This document shows, one piece after another, positions 1 through 10,392 of a stretch of 64,000 nt of DNA. The notes below the pieces were generated by a model, which saw only the letters and a program-made list of their open reading frames with translations, was not told where the DNA came from and did no database searches. This stretch comes from Oscillospiraceae bacterium (GTDB taxonomy: Bacteria; Bacillota_A; Clostridia; Oscillospirales; JAAYXM01), in the NCBI GenBank assembly GCA_017532355.1, contig JAFXJK010000058.1:1-64000 (forward strand), given 5' to 3'. The position numbers and the translations under genes are program-made. Position 1 is the stretch's first letter, and every line of letters starts with the position of its first letter.

Positions 1-1
1 G

Positions 2-781
2 CTTGGTAAGAATCTTGTTGCAATCGACGCAGTTGACTCAATGGGACGTATTTCAACAATCTACTTTGAAGTAGAAGTCCTCGGTTCCGTCTCAGGCGGA
101 GGCGGTGGCGGCGGAGATACTCCGTCAACCGACAAGCCCGATGAGCCGACAGTTGACCCGGACGAACCGACAGTCGAGCCCGACGAACCGGGAACAGATG
201 AACCCACAGAGGGCGGCGATGTTGTAGTAGCTGACGGCTTTGTTGACCTTGGTAACCACGCATGGGCAACTGACGCAATCAACTACCTTGCAGACGAGGG
301 CATCATCAAGGGAACAAGCGAGACAACATTCTCACCTGCAAGCAATATCACACGTGCAGACTACGCAATACTCCTTGTTCGTGCATTTGAGCTTGAAAGC
401 GAGAACGCAGAGAACTTTGCAGACGTAGATGAATCTGACTACTTTGCAGAAGAGCTTGCAGTAGCACGTAACACAGGTATTGTCGGCGGTATCGGTGATA
501 ATAAGTACGCACCGAGAAACACAATCACACGTCAGGATATGATGGTAATTCTCTACCGTGCACTCGTAAAGATGGGCGTAGAACTCAAGCCTATCGAAGG
601 TGTTGACGTAACCACATACACTGACTACGCAGATGTAGCAGACTATGCTAAGGAAGCAGTAAAGGCACTTGTAGAAGCAGGCCTTGTCAACGGTAAGGGC
701 GAGAGTCTTGCAGGAAGTGACTTTACAACACGCGCAGAAGTTGCAGTACTCCTTAAGCGCGTCCTCGACTACATCGCATAG
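2..781 (+). CDS. SLH-domain surface protein, C-terminal part (5' end outside window)
   Basis: The reading frame is open from the first bases, so only the C-terminal part is present. It shows a Gly run, then an acidic low-complexity linker built of repeated PDEPTV/PDEPGT units, then about three S-layer-homology modules (motifs such as NHAWATDAINYLADEGII, ITRADYAILLVRAFEL, ITRQDMMVILYRAL, TTRAEVAVLLKRVLDY). SLH modules bind pyruvylated secondary cell-wall polymers and anchor exported proteins to the Gram-positive surface; the Pro/Glu/Asp linker is probably a wall spacer. The function of the missing N-terminal part cannot be told. A strong terminator follows the stop. SLH assignment is confident; any enzymatic or structural role is open. 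Confidence 0.9.
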   Translation, partial: LGKNLVAIDAVDSMGRISTIYFEVEVLGSVSGGGGGGGDTPSTDKPDEPTVDPDEPTVEPDEPGTDEPTEGGDVVVADGFVDLGNHAWATDAINYLADEGIIKGTSETTFSPASNITRADYAILLVRAFELESENAENFADVDESDYFAEELAVARNTGIVGGIGDNKYAPRNTITRQDMMVILYRALVKMGVELKPIEGVDVTTYTDYADVADYAKEAVKALVEAGLVNGKGESLAGSDFTTRAEVAVLLKRVLDYIA

Positions 782-812
782 GAGATGTTAAAACGCTCCA
801 CACCGTAAAATT

Positions 813-843
813 AAGAAGGGTCGATTTTCGACCCTTCTTTTTT
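813..843 (+). terminator. Rho-independent terminator of the SLH gene
   Basis: A perfect 10-bp stem (GAAGGGTCGA with TCGACCCTTC, extendable by two A-T pairs) with a TTT loop is followed by a T run. It lies about 30 bases after the SLH stop codon. Confidence 0.92.
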
Positions 844-948
844 ACTACGCACAAACCTCGCCACTCGACGTACACGCGGTACTACTTCGGGCTCGGTTTG
901 CACGTTGTGAAACGTTTTTCCTGTCTCCTTCTAAAACCACATAACGTA

Positions 949-971
949 GGGGAGGGGCTCTGCCCCCTCCC
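949..971. repeat. GC-rich palindromic element
   Basis: GGGGAGGGG, a short CTCTG turn, then CCCCCTCCC form a hairpin with one bulged base. No T tract follows, so it is not a typical terminator. It resembles short REP-like palindromes dispersed in Clostridia genomes; the family assignment is inference. Confidence 0.45.
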
Positions 972-1104
972 GAAAAGAAAACTTAATTTAGCTTTCTTTA
1001 TACAAAAAGCCAAGGCATAATGAGCAGGGTTGCTAAGGACAGTTATCTATAACAAAAACGGAATTTGGCACACAAAATCCCTGCTTGTGACAGTATAAGA
1101 CAAA

Positions 1105-1154
1105 ACTACCCGAAGAAGAGAAATGTAAAACTCTTTTTCGGGTAGTAATTTTTT
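1105..1154. terminator. Hairpin terminator in the gap
   Basis: ACTACCCGAA (1105-1114) pairs with TTCGGGTAGT (1137-1146), followed by AATTTTTT on the plus strand. On the minus strand it would be a distal second terminator for upp. Confidence 0.55.
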
Positions 1155-1210
1155 GGTGATATTGTTTTGCAGTGATATTTATTCGCCTAAACCGCCGAAG
1201 GCAATATCAC
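1155..1210. repeat. gtgatatt-type inverted repeat (MITE-like)
   Basis: GTGATATTG near the left end is matched by CAATATCAC near the right, with an internal second GTGATATT. The layout resembles short non-coding palindromic repeats of Clostridia intergenic regions. No open reading frame lies within it. Confidence 0.45.
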
Positions 1211-1232
1211 TCGCCGCAAGGAGAATAAAACC

Positions 1233-1260
1233 GCCCAAGTGTCCTTAAGAACACTTGGGC
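1233..1260 (-). terminator. Terminator of upp
   Basis: A 10-bp perfect stem GCCCAAGTGT/ACACTTGGGC with an 8-base loop lies about 30 bases past the upp stop. On the minus strand it is followed by GGTTTTATT. Confidence 0.8.
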
Positions 1261-1291
1261 AAAAAGCCATAGGTCTTTTTTACTGTAAACT

Positions 1292-1921
1292 TTACTTTGT
1301 TCCGAAGATTCTATCGCCTGCGTCGCCGAGACCCGGTACGATGTATGCGTCCTCATTGAGACGCTCGTCAAGTGCCGCAACGTAGATATCAACATCGGGA
1401 TGGTCTGCCTTGATCTTTGCAACGCCCTCGGGGGCTGCAACAAGGCACATAAGGCGAATTGAAGAAACGCCGCGCTCCTTGAGCATTGTGATGGCATCTG
1501 ATGCCGAGCCGCCCGTTGCGAGCATCGGGTCAGTAACAATAACTGTACGGCGCTCAATATCAAAGGGAAGCTTGCAATAGTAAACAACGGGTGTGTGAGT
1601 TTCCTCGTTGCGGTAAAGACCGATGTGGCCGACCTTTGCAACGGGGAGAAGGGAGAGAAGACCGTCAACCATACCGATACCTGCGCGGAGAATAGGTACG
1701 ATGGCAAGCTTCTTACCCGAGATGGTCTTTGCGTTCATTCTGCCCATCGGGGTTTCAATCTCAATATCACGAAGCGGAAGGTCGCGGGTGATTTCGTATC
1801 CCATGAGGAGAGCAATCTCGTTGAGAAGCTCGCGGAAGTCTTTGCTTCCCGTGTGCTTATTTCTCATAATTGTAAGTTTGTGCTGAATAAGCGGATGGTC
1901 AATAATGTGAAGATTTCCCAT
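1292..1921 (-). CDS. upp: Uracil phosphoribosyltransferase
   Basis: This cytosolic pyrimidine-salvage enzyme converts uracil and PRPP to UMP and pyrophosphate. The 209 residues match the family length. The PRPP-binding loop [12 protein letters not shown] is present, as are PILRAGIGM in the middle and the C-terminal PGLGDAGDR segment that binds uracil. The ATG at 1921 is preferred over an in-frame GTG at 1930 because AGGAAG lies 8 bases before the ATG and no ribosome binding site serves the GTG. The gene is monocistronic, with its own promoter (TTGTCA, 17 bp, TATAAT) and a hairpin terminator, and it diverges from trmL. Confidence 0.96.
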   Translation of the reverse strand: MGNLHIIDHPLIQHKLTIMRNKHTGSKDFRELLNEIALLMGYEITRDLPLRDIEIETPMGRMNAKTISGKKLAIVPILRAGIGMVDGLLSLLPVAKVGHIGLYRNEETHTPVVYYCKLPFDIERRTVIVTDPMLATGGSASDAITMLKERGVSSIRLMCLVAAPEGVAKIKADHPDVDIYVAALDERLNEDAYIVPGLGDAGDRIFGTK

Positions 1922-1957
1922 TTTTGTCACTTCCTAAAAATAATTGTCGTTAATATG

Positions 1958-1986
1958 ATTATACTACTTTAGAGTCGATATGACAA
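1958..1986 (-). promoter_or_regulatory. SigA-type promoter of upp
   Basis: On the minus strand, TTGTCA (1981-1986) and TATAAT (1958-1963) are separated by 17 bp and sit upstream of the upp start. Confidence 0.8.
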
Positions 1987-2056
1987 CCAAAAAAAGAAAA
2001 AAACTGACAAAAACAGAAAGAATCTTTAAATATGTATGAAAATGCTCAAAAAACTC

Positions 2057-2085
2057 TTGCAAAATAACAAAAAATGTCATAAAAT
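2057..2085 (+). promoter_or_regulatory. Promoter of trmL
   Basis: TTGCAA (2057-2062) and TAAAAT (2080-2085) are 17 bp apart. Transcription would begin near 2092, inside the longest open frame, which supports the downstream TTG start for trmL. Confidence 0.6.
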
Positions 2086-2125
2086 AATTGGGAAAGCGAT
2101 TTTTGTTTCAGAGGGAGTGGAAGCT

Positions 2126-2629
2126 TTGTTCAATATAGTTCTGGTAGAACCGGAAATCCCCTCGAATACAGGGAATATCTCGCGCACCTGCGCGGTCACG
2201 GGAGCATCGCTTCATCTTATCCATCCGCTCGGTTTTGACATATCCGATAAGCAGGTCAAAAGAGCCGGGCTCGATTATTGGGAATACCTTGATATCCACG
2301 AATACAAAAACCTTGAAGATTTCTTCGAGAAAAACCGTGACGGCAGATTCTTCTTCTGTTCGACGAAAGCAAAAAACGTCTATACAGAGAACGAATACCG
2401 CGACGGCGACTTTTTTATTTTCGGAAAGGAAACACGCGGACTTCCGGAGGAGCTTCTGGCTGCACACCCGGATGAGTGCATCAGGATACCCATGCTTCCG
2501 ACTCTTCGGAGTCTGAACCTCTCAAACTCTGTTGCGATTGTCGCATACGAAGCGCTCCGCCAGACGGGCTTTCAGAATATGCAGCTTGAGGGAAAACTCA
2601 CAAACCTTGCCCTTGAGGGAGCAGAATAG
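2126..2629 (+). CDS. trmL: tRNA (cytidine(34)-2'-O)-methyltransferase
   Basis: This is a SPOUT-class methyltransferase that uses SAM to 2'-O-methylate the wobble base of tRNA-Leu. The N-terminus FNIVLVEPEIPSNTGNISRT and the C-terminal knot motifs FGKETRGLPEEL and IPMLPTLRSLNLSNSVAI are the family hallmarks. The frame is open from 2036, but that would add about 30 unrelated residues and begin upstream of the likely promoter. A TTG at 2126, 8 bases after GAGGGAG, gives MFNIVLVEP and the usual family length (167 residues here). A GTG at 2117 is a weaker alternative start. Confidence 0.92.
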   Translation: MFNIVLVEPEIPSNTGNISRTCAVTGASLHLIHPLGFDISDKQVKRAGLDYWEYLDIHEYKNLEDFFEKNRDGRFFFCSTKAKNVYTENEYRDGDFFIFGKETRGLPEELLAAHPDECIRIPMLPTLRSLNLSNSVAIVAYEALRQTGFQNMQLEGKLTNLALEGAE

Positions 2630-2703
2630 TATATTTCGGAGAAAAAATGTTATAAAAAAAGCGAAAAACTGTTAAAATAACGATGTAATATCAGCCGTTT
2701 TTA

Positions 2704-2725
2704 TGGTATAATAATACCATTGGTA
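2704..2725 (+). promoter_or_regulatory. Extended -10 and palindrome before pgk
   Basis: TGGTATAAT (2704-2712) is an extended -10 without a good -35. It is directly followed by the palindrome TACCA-T-TGGTA (2715-2725), placed where an operator could block initiation. Operator function is inference. Confidence 0.5.
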
Positions 2726-2757
2726 ATAAATGACAAAATAAAATGGAGGTATAGGTT

Positions 2758-3960
2758 ATGAACTACAACAAAAAGACAATCGAAGACATAAGCCCGAAGG
2801 GTAAGCGCGTTCTCGTCCGTTGCGACTTTAACGTTCCGATGGATGACAACGGCAACATCACTTCCGACAAGAGAATCGTTGCAGCTCTCCCGACGGTTAA
2901 GTATCTTATCGAACAGGGCGCTCGCGTTATCCTCTGCTCCCACCTCGGACGTCCGAAGGGCGAGGTTAACCCGAAGTTTTCACTTGCTCCCGTTGCAAAG
3001 AAGCTTTCTGAGCTTCTCGGCAAGGAAGTCAAGATGGCATCAGACGTTATCGGCGACAGCGCAAAGGCTCTTGCCGCGTCTCTTGCAGACGGCGAAGTTA
3101 TGCTCCTTGAGAACGTTCGTTACCACAAGGAAGAAGAAAAGAACGATGCGGCGTTTGCAAAAGATCTTGCGTCTCTTGCAGAGCTTTATGTAAACGATGC
3201 TTTCGGTACAGCTCACCGTGCACACGCTTCCACTGCAGGCGTTGCAGATTATCTCCCGGCAGCATGTGGCTACCTTATCGGTAAGGAAATCGGAATCATG
3301 GGCGAGGCTCTTTCAAATCCGAAGCGTCCGTTCGTTGCAATACTCGGCGGCGCTAAGGTTTCCGATAAGCTCGGAGTTATCAACAACCTCCTCGAGAAGG
3401 TTGACACTCTCATCATCGGCGGCGGTATGGCTTATACATTCCTCAAGGCTAAGGGCTATGAGGTCGGCACAAGCCTCGTTGACGACGAGAAGGTTTCCTA
3501 CTGCAAGGAAATGATGGAAAAGGCAGAGAAGCTCGGCAAGAAGATGCTTCTCCCGATCGATACTGTTATCACAAGCTCCTTCCCGAGCCCGATTGATGCA
3601 GAAATCGAAGTTAAGACAGTTGATTCAAATGCTATCCCGTCTGATATGATGGGTCTTGATATCGGCGAAAAGACACGCGAGCTCTTTGCAGAGACTGTTG
3701 CTTCGGCAAAGACAGCTGTATGGAACGGCCCGATGGGCGTTTTCGAAAACCCGATTCTTGCTGCAGGTACAATCGCAGTAGCAGAAGCTCTTGCAAATAC
3801 TGACGCTACAACAATCATCGGCGGCGGTGACTCCGCTTCCGCTGTAAAGAAGCTCGGTTACGACAAGAAGATGACACACATTTCAACAGGCGGCGGCGCA
3901 TCCCTTGAGTTCCTCGAAGGCCTCGAGCTCCCGGGAATCGCATGCCTCGAAGACAAGTAA
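2758..3960 (+). CDS. pgk: Phosphoglycerate kinase
   Basis: Cytosolic glycolytic kinase: 1,3-bisphosphoglycerate plus ADP gives 3-phosphoglycerate plus ATP. The 400 residues match the usual length. Visible motifs are VRCDFNVP (19-27), SHLGRPKGE (61-69), AHRAHAST (152-159), GGAKVSDK (197-204), WNGPMGVFE (322-330) and the nucleotide-binding GGGDSA (355-360). GGAGG lies 8 bases before the ATG. It is first in a run with tpiA, gpmI and eno, the lower glycolytic trunk. gap, which often precedes pgk in Firmicutes, is absent here. The even codon use suggests high expression. Confidence 0.98.
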   Translation: MNYNKKTIEDISPKGKRVLVRCDFNVPMDDNGNITSDKRIVAALPTVKYLIEQGARVILCSHLGRPKGEVNPKFSLAPVAKKLSELLGKEVKMASDVIGDSAKALAASLADGEVMLLENVRYHKEEEKNDAAFAKDLASLAELYVNDAFGTAHRAHASTAGVADYLPAACGYLIGKEIGIMGEALSNPKRPFVAILGGAKVSDKLGVINNLLEKVDTLIIGGGMAYTFLKAKGYEVGTSLVDDEKVSYCKEMMEKAEKLGKKMLLPIDTVITSSFPSPIDAEIEVKTVDSNAIPSDMMGLDIGEKTRELFAETVASAKTAVWNGPMGVFENPILAAGTIAVAEALANTDATTIIGGGDSASAVKKLGYDKKMTHISTGGGASLEFLEGLELPGIACLEDK

Positions 3961-4022
3961 GAAAGCAGTAAGCATTTGGGAAAGACCTTCCCCCGGTCAG
4001 AATTAAGGAGAAAATTGACAAC

Positions 4023-4793
4023 ATGAACAGAAAGTACAGAAAGACAATCATCGCAGGAAACTGGAAGATGAACAAGACAGCTTCCGAAACAAAGAAGATG
4101 TTCGACGAACTCAAGACAGCGGTTGGCAAGCAGAAATGGTGCGACGTTGTTCTTTGCGTTCCGTTTGTAGATATCCCGGCAGCGTGCAGGGCAAGCCGCG
4201 ATGCAAAGATTGCGGTTGCAGCTCAGAATATGCACTACGAAAAGAGCGGTGCATTCACAGGCGAAGTAAGCGCAGAAATGCTCAAGGAGCTCGGCGTAAA
4301 GTACGTTGTAATCGGCCACAGCGAGCGCCGTGAATACTACGGCGAGACAGACAAGACAGTTAACCTCAAGGTCAAGAAGGCTCTTGAAGTGGGACTCCGT
4401 CCGATTATCTGCGTAGGTGAGACACTTGAGCAGAGAGAGTTTGACGTTACTGCAGAGCACATCGCAATGCAGGTCAAGATTGCACTTGCCGACATTCCTG
4501 CTGAGAAGGTACGTAAGATTGTCTTTGCATACGAGCCCATCTGGGCTATCGGTACAGGAAAGACTGCAACGAGCGAGCAGGCTGCAGAAGTCTGCGGACT
4601 CATCCGCTCGGTTATCCGCGCAAAATACGGCGCACGTTGCGCTCGCGCAGTCACAATCCAGTACGGCGGTTCGATGAATCCGAAGAACGCAGCAGAGCTT
4701 CTTGCACAGAGCGATGTTGACGGCGGTCTCATCGGCGGCGCATCACTTAAAACGGAGGACTTTGTTGCAATAATCAATGCAGCAAACCAGTAA
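4023..4793 (+). CDS. tpiA: Triosephosphate isomerase
   Basis: This TIM-barrel enzyme interconverts dihydroxyacetone phosphate and glyceraldehyde 3-phosphate. It has 256 residues, close to the family norm. The catalytic residues are visible: Lys15 in AGNWKMN, His99 in VIGHSERR and Glu171 in AYEPIWAIGTG; the phosphate-gripping QYGGS (213-217) is also present. It lies about 60 bases after pgk, with AAGGAG before the ATG, and its 3' end nearly abuts gpmI. No anomalies are seen. Confidence 0.98.
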   Translation: MNRKYRKTIIAGNWKMNKTASETKKMFDELKTAVGKQKWCDVVLCVPFVDIPAACRASRDAKIAVAAQNMHYEKSGAFTGEVSAEMLKELGVKYVVIGHSERREYYGETDKTVNLKVKKALEVGLRPIICVGETLEQREFDVTAEHIAMQVKIALADIPAEKVRKIVFAYEPIWAIGTGKTATSEQAAEVCGLIRSVIRAKYGARCARAVTIQYGGSMNPKNAAELLAQSDVDGGLIGGASLKTEDFVAIINAANQ

Positions 4794-4797
4794 TAAT

Positions 4798-6321
4798 ATG
4801 AATACAAAAACACCTATCACCCTCATTATAATGGACGGATTCGGCAACGCGGAAAGCGGAAAGGCAAATGCCATAAGCTCTGCAGCAACTCCGAATATCG
4901 ACAAGATTTTTGAGGAAAACCCCCGTACATTCCTTCGCGCATCAGGCCTTGATGTCGGTCTTCCCGACGGTCAGATGGGTAACAGTGAGGTAGGTCATAC
5001 GAACATCGGCGCAGGCCGCGTCGTTTTCCAGGATCTCCCGAGAATCACACGCGCGATTGAAGACGGCAGCTTCTTTGAAAACCGCGAGCTTCTTGCCGCT
5101 TGCGAAAACTGCAAGAAAAACAGCTCGGCTCTCCATCTTATGGGTCTTATGTCAGACGGCGGCGTTCACAGCCACAATACCCACGTGTGGGGTCTTCTCC
5201 GTCTCGCAAAGAGATGCGGTGTAGAAAAAGTATTTATCCACTGCTTCCTTGACGGACGCGACGTTTCCCCGACATCGGGCGCAGGCTTTGTTCAGGAATG
5301 TGCAGAGAAGTGCGAGGAAATCGGCGTTGGTGCAATCGCAACGGTTATGGGCCGCTTCTACGCTATGGACCGCGACAACCGTTGGGAGAGAGTAGAGCGC
5401 GCATACCGCGCAATCGTCTTCGCTGAAGGCGAGGCAATGGAGAGCGCTCCCGAAAAAGTCAAGAAGTCATACGAAGACGGCAAGACTGACGAGTTCGTTG
5501 AGCCGTCTGTAATGCAGGGATACAAGGGTCTTTCGGAAAATGACTCAATCATTTTCTTTAACTACCGCCCTGACCGTGCACGTGAAATCACACGCACGTT
5601 TGTCGATGCGGACTTTAGCGGCTTTGACCGCGGCGAAGGCTTTAAGAGAGTTCACTACGTCTGCATGACGCAGTACGATGCAAATATGCCGAATGTAAAT
5701 GTTGCATTCGCTCCCGAAACTCTCGAGAACACCTTCGGCGAGTATATCTCGTCTCTCGGAATCCGCCAGCTCCGCATTGCGGAAACTGAAAAATATGCTC
5801 ATGTCACGTTCTTCTTCAACGGCGGCGTTGAGAAGATGTATGAGGGCGAGGACAGAATCCTCGTCAACTCCCCGAAGGTCGCGACCTACGACCTCCAGCC
5901 CGAGATGAGCGCACCTGAGGTTACCGACAAGGTAATTGAGGCAATAGAAAAGCAGATTTACGATGTTATCATCTTAAACTTTGCAAACTGCGACATGGTC
6001 GGACATACAGGCGTTTTTGACGCAGCGGTAAAGGCTGTTGAAACAGTTGATACCTGCGTCGGCCGCGTTGTCGAAGCAGTGTCAAAGGTCGGCGGCATCA
6101 GCGTAATCTCCGCAGACCACGGCAATGCAGACAAGATGCTCGATGAGGACGGCGTATCACCGTTTACCGCGCACACGACAAACCCCGTACCGTTTGTTGT
6201 CGTCGGGGCAGACGTTTCGCTCCGCGACGGTAAGCTCTGCGATATCGCTCCCACAATGCTCGACCTTATGGGCATTGAAAAGCCTGCTGAAATGACAGGT
6301 GAATCACTTATAGTCGAATAA
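4798..6321 (+). CDS. gpmI: 2,3-bisphosphoglycerate-independent phosphoglycerate mutase
   Basis: Mn-dependent enzyme of the alkaline-phosphatase superfamily that converts 3- to 2-phosphoglycerate through a phosphoserine. The serine nucleophile is in GNSEVGHTNIG (Ser63), with metal ligands in IIMDGFG near the start and SADHGNAD near the end. An upstream in-frame ATG at 4777 would overlap tpiA and add seven residues; ATG 4798 gives the family-typical start just before ITLIIMDGFG and 507 residues. Neither start has a good Shine-Dalgarno, so translational coupling to tpiA is likely. Confidence 0.97.
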   Translation: MNTKTPITLIIMDGFGNAESGKANAISSAATPNIDKIFEENPRTFLRASGLDVGLPDGQMGNSEVGHTNIGAGRVVFQDLPRITRAIEDGSFFENRELLAACENCKKNSSALHLMGLMSDGGVHSHNTHVWGLLRLAKRCGVEKVFIHCFLDGRDVSPTSGAGFVQECAEKCEEIGVGAIATVMGRFYAMDRDNRWERVERAYRAIVFAEGEAMESAPEKVKKSYEDGKTDEFVEPSVMQGYKGLSENDSIIFFNYRPDRAREITRTFVDADFSGFDRGEGFKRVHYVCMTQYDANMPNVNVAFAPETLENTFGEYISSLGIRQLRIAETEKYAHVTFFFNGGVEKMYEGEDRILVNSPKVATYDLQPEMSAPEVTDKVIEAIEKQIYDVIILNFANCDMVGHTGVFDAAVKAVETVDTCVGRVVEAVSKVGGISVISADHGNADKMLDEDGVSPFTAHTTNPVPFVVVGADVSLRDGKLCDIAPTMLDLMGIEKPAEMTGESLIVE

Positions 6322-6329
6322 AACCTTAA

Positions 6330-7664
<1,335 letters not shown>

Positions 7665-7684
7665 TTTAAGTTACGAACATAATA

Positions 7685-7715
7685 AAACCTCCGTGGATTT
7701 TCCACGGAGGTTTTT
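7685..7715. terminator. Bidirectional terminator between eno and the GH-A gene
   Basis: A 13-bp perfect stem AAACCTCCGTGGA/TCCACGGAGGTTT with a TTT loop has T tracts on both strands, between convergent genes. Confidence 0.92.
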
Positions 7716-7729
7716 GCGCGTTGTAGAGA

Positions 7730-9355
7730 TTAAATATTTCCGCTTGTATCGACAGAAAGAACCTTTGAAAAGCGCTTTATTTTGTCTGAAGAAAGCTCTG
7801 TTGCAACGGTAGAGGCTATCTGATTTTCTCTTGATGGAACAAAATCAGCGCTATCAGAAGAAAATACCCTGTAATAGCAGTGGTTTTTATCCTCAACCTC
7901 GCTCCAGCGGAGTGTGCCGCCTGAAATCTCAAGAATTTCAGCCTCGACGCTCTCAGCCTTTGTGATATAGTCTGTTGTAAAATATGTAACGCTCTCCGGC
8001 TTGAGAGTGTATGTGGGATTATCCTTGGATATTACTGCAGAAAAGTCCTGCAAATCGGCAAACTCGTTATACGGGACATTTGCGGGGTCAAATTCATAAA
8101 CTCTGATATCTTTTTTGAAAAAGTCTCCATCGAGCTTAATCTCAACCGCCGTCTTGTTGCGGTTTACCATGCCAACGGTTACACTCTTGTCTCTGTTAAA
8201 GATGCCGCATGCCCTTATGTTCTTATCGGGAGATTCAATGTCAAGAACCTTAGAGTTTCTCTTAAATAACTTGGTAAAAAGCGAGATGCACCAATAATGT
8301 GCCCGTGCTCCGTAGTCGAGGTTTTCGTCGTCCCACTTCAAAAAGCCCCACTTGTTGTATTTGCTGTCTGCGGTGGTGGAGAAGAATCGCTCTCCCTCGC
8401 TCCATTTCCGTGCATATTCTTCACCCGAGGTTGAATGCGCACAGCTGTAAGGATCGGGATGGTCAATATACGACCAGTAAGCAACGGCAAAAACGCCTGA
8501 ATTTACAGCGGCGAAAGCCATTTCTGTCAGCATAAGTCCGCAATATGCCTGCTCGTAAGGGTCGCTGAAATAACGGCAGGTGTCAACAACCGTGCCCTTG
8601 TTGAAAGTAAGCTGACCTTCGTTTTTTTGCGTTCCCATCTCACCGAGAATAACACGTTTTCCGAAGCATTCGATGGATTTTCCGACTATCTCCTTGCATT
8701 TTTCAGCGAAGAAGTCATAAAATTCAAGACTGTATATGTCGTATCCGCGTTCATAGATATGCACGCAGAAGTCTTCGGAGATATCGGGCATATTCTCAAT
8801 TGCCCAGTCGATCGTTCTATCCCAATCGGCGTATCCGCTTGCATCGGTTGCAAGAAGCCCTATAGGGAGATTCTTTTTTTGAAAAGCCGCATAAAGCCCT
8901 TCGTGATATTTTTTGAAAAGCGGAAGATTATCGGCGAGAACGCCGTACATAACGCGGGAAAGCTCGTTGGAAAAGCAATAGTAACGGATGTGTTTTACAT
9001 CTTTTTCGTAGTAAAGATAAGCAAGGCGCTCGGCGACATCATCGCAGTATTTCGCTATTTCCTCATCCGAAAAATGCAATGCACCCATTCCCGGAGTCAG
9101 ATACATCGGCGTATCTGTCTGCTTCTGCATTTTTTCATAGTAGTCTGCAAATTCGTCCATTGCTTCTTTTGTCCAGTTGTGGAAACCTGCAAAGGTGCGC
9201 ATAAAGCCCGGAGAGGCCTCACGGTAGCACTTGCAGACAAACTGATTAAAATGCTCTTTGCCAATAATGTGATACATAGTTGCATCGTTATTGTGGAAGC
9301 CTGCACCTCCAAAGGTATGCGCAAACTGATGTTTCGTTATTTTTATGTTATTCAT
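7730..9355 (-). CDS. Clan GH-A-type glycoside hydrolase
   Basis: A 541-residue protein without signal peptide, so it acts in the cytosol. The N-terminal two thirds look like a (beta/alpha)8 clan GH-A barrel: SNEL (Asn130-Glu131) fits the acid/base pair after strand 4, and LGEMG (Glu239) fits the nucleophile after strand 7. The remainder (about 350-541) looks like a beta-sandwich. Families GH39, GH51, GH30 and GH79 share this layout; I cannot choose one. It is the last gene of a minus-strand operon with UxuA-like, SDR and SMP-30-like genes, so it probably releases a sugar or uronic acid that these process. An exact substrate is not claimed. Confidence 0.72.
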   Translation of the reverse strand: MNNIKITKHQFAHTFGGAGFHNNDATMYHIIGKEHFNQFVCKCYREASPGFMRTFAGFHNWTKEAMDEFADYYEKMQKQTDTPMYLTPGMGALHFSDEEIAKYCDDVAERLAYLYYEKDVKHIRYYCFSNELSRVMYGVLADNLPLFKKYHEGLYAAFQKKNLPIGLLATDASGYADWDRTIDWAIENMPDISEDFCVHIYERGYDIYSLEFYDFFAEKCKEIVGKSIECFGKRVILGEMGTQKNEGQLTFNKGTVVDTCRYFSDPYEQAYCGLMLTEMAFAAVNSGVFAVAYWSYIDHPDPYSCAHSTSGEEYARKWSEGERFFSTTADSKYNKWGFLKWDDENLDYGARAHYWCISLFTKLFKRNSKVLDIESPDKNIRACGIFNRDKSVTVGMVNRNKTAVEIKLDGDFFKKDIRVYEFDPANVPYNEFADLQDFSAVISKDNPTYTLKPESVTYFTTDYITKAESVEAEILEISGGTLRWSEVEDKNHCYYRVFSSDSADFVPSRENQIASTVATELSSDKIKRFSKVLSVDTSGNI

Positions 9356-9372
9356 AATGAACCCCCCGTACT

Positions 9373-10380
9373 TTATTCGTAAAGCTCAAGCATTTTCTGC
9401 ATGCCGCGGAGGTATCCGAAAACATTGGCGCGTGCAGTGTGTCCCCAGCGCGTGTCGTTGTTTATAAACGGAACGTGGTCATCAAGAACAAGCCCCTTGT
9501 ATCCGTTCTTCACCAAGGCTTGCATAACCTTTGCAGGGTTATATCTGCCATCTCCGGGGAAGCACTCGCAGAAATCGTCAACCGTTCCCTGAACATCCCT
9601 GAAGTGAACCATATGGATTTTGTTGCGCGGAGCAAATTCTTCTATAACGCGCATAATGGTTTCTTCGCCGCCAAGCTGAGAAAAAGTTCCCATACAGAAG
9701 TTGATTCCCCACGCATCACTTGAGGCAAGCTTATCGGCGCGGAGGAGGTCTTCGGGGGAGATGAAAATTCTGTCAACGCCTGCAACATTCTCAATTGGAG
9801 GGTCTGACGGATGGATTATAAGCTTTACGTCTGCCTTCTCTGCTTCGGGGAGAACAGCTTTTATAAAATACTCATAGTTTCTCCACAAATCTTCCTTTGT
9901 AGGAGGGGTAATCTCCTTGCCGAATCTCGCCATATGCTCCGCGCTTACCGCGTAAGCGTTTTTGCCTTCTTTTGCAAGCTCGCTGTTAAAAGCTGAAACC
10001 TTCGCCCCACCGCGTGCAGGATGGGTGATGCTTGTGCGCCATGCCCACGTCGGACAGAAGTGATGACCTAGGATGGGGATTCCGACCTCGCCCATATTTC
10101 TTATGGTTTTGATGTAATTCTCTATTTTTTCGTCCCTGTCGCTTGTGCCGAGCATAATCGCTTCAAAAAAGCGAATCGGAACATTTTCAATCATCTCAAG
10201 CTTCAGTTCAAACTTCTCTGTGTATTCACGAAGCCACTTAAGGGCGCGGACAGTCCAGAAGTCTTCGTCGCTTGTTGCGATGGGAGGCGTGTTAAAATGG
10301 AAACCTTCGCTTCCGAGCTGACGCGCCATGAGAAGCGCATCATCGTTAAACTCTTTTATTGCACCTAAAATTATCTTCAT
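9373..10380 (-). CDS. Mannonate dehydratase-like (UxuA family) enzyme
   Basis: UxuA enzymes dehydrate D-mannonate to 2-keto-3-deoxygluconate in glucuronate breakdown, using a metal in a TIM barrel. Family landmarks are visible in order: HPSDPP (190-195), NFCMGT (227-232), HFRDV (259-263) and LDDHVP (299-304), each slightly different from classical UxuA. At 335 residues it is a little shorter than the roughly 360 of UxuA. Its neighbours (SDR oxidoreductase, SMP-30 lactonase, glycosidase, divergent AraC regulator) fit sugar-acid catabolism. It may be a paralogue acting on a related aldonate. No kdgK or kdgA is in the window. Confidence 0.8.
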   Translation of the reverse strand: MKIILGAIKEFNDDALLMARQLGSEGFHFNTPPIATSDEDFWTVRALKWLREYTEKFELKLEMIENVPIRFFEAIMLGTSDRDEKIENYIKTIRNMGEVGIPILGHHFCPTWAWRTSITHPARGGAKVSAFNSELAKEGKNAYAVSAEHMARFGKEITPPTKEDLWRNYEYFIKAVLPEAEKADVKLIIHPSDPPIENVAGVDRIFISPEDLLRADKLASSDAWGINFCMGTFSQLGGEETIMRVIEEFAPRNKIHMVHFRDVQGTVDDFCECFPGDGRYNPAKVMQALVKNGYKGLVLDDHVPFINNDTRWGHTARANVFGYLRGMQKMLELYE

Positions 10381-10392
10381 ATCGGGCTCTCC

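Larger units (their letters stand above)
844..1232. other. Intergenic gap with inverted repeats, no gene seen
   Basis: No convincing coding frame is present. The gap holds a G-rich/C-rich inverted repeat at 949-971, a hairpin with T tract at 1105-1154 that can act as a second terminator for upp on the minus strand or as a plus-strand terminator, and a gtgatatt-type inverted repeat at 1155-1210. These look like dispersed repeats and terminators, not genes. Confidence 0.6.

Noticed and set aside
8627..9382. 251-residue plus-strand frame
   Set aside because: Antisense shadow of the GH-A gene; its Cys/Phe/Ile-rich composition is typical of reverse-frame translation.
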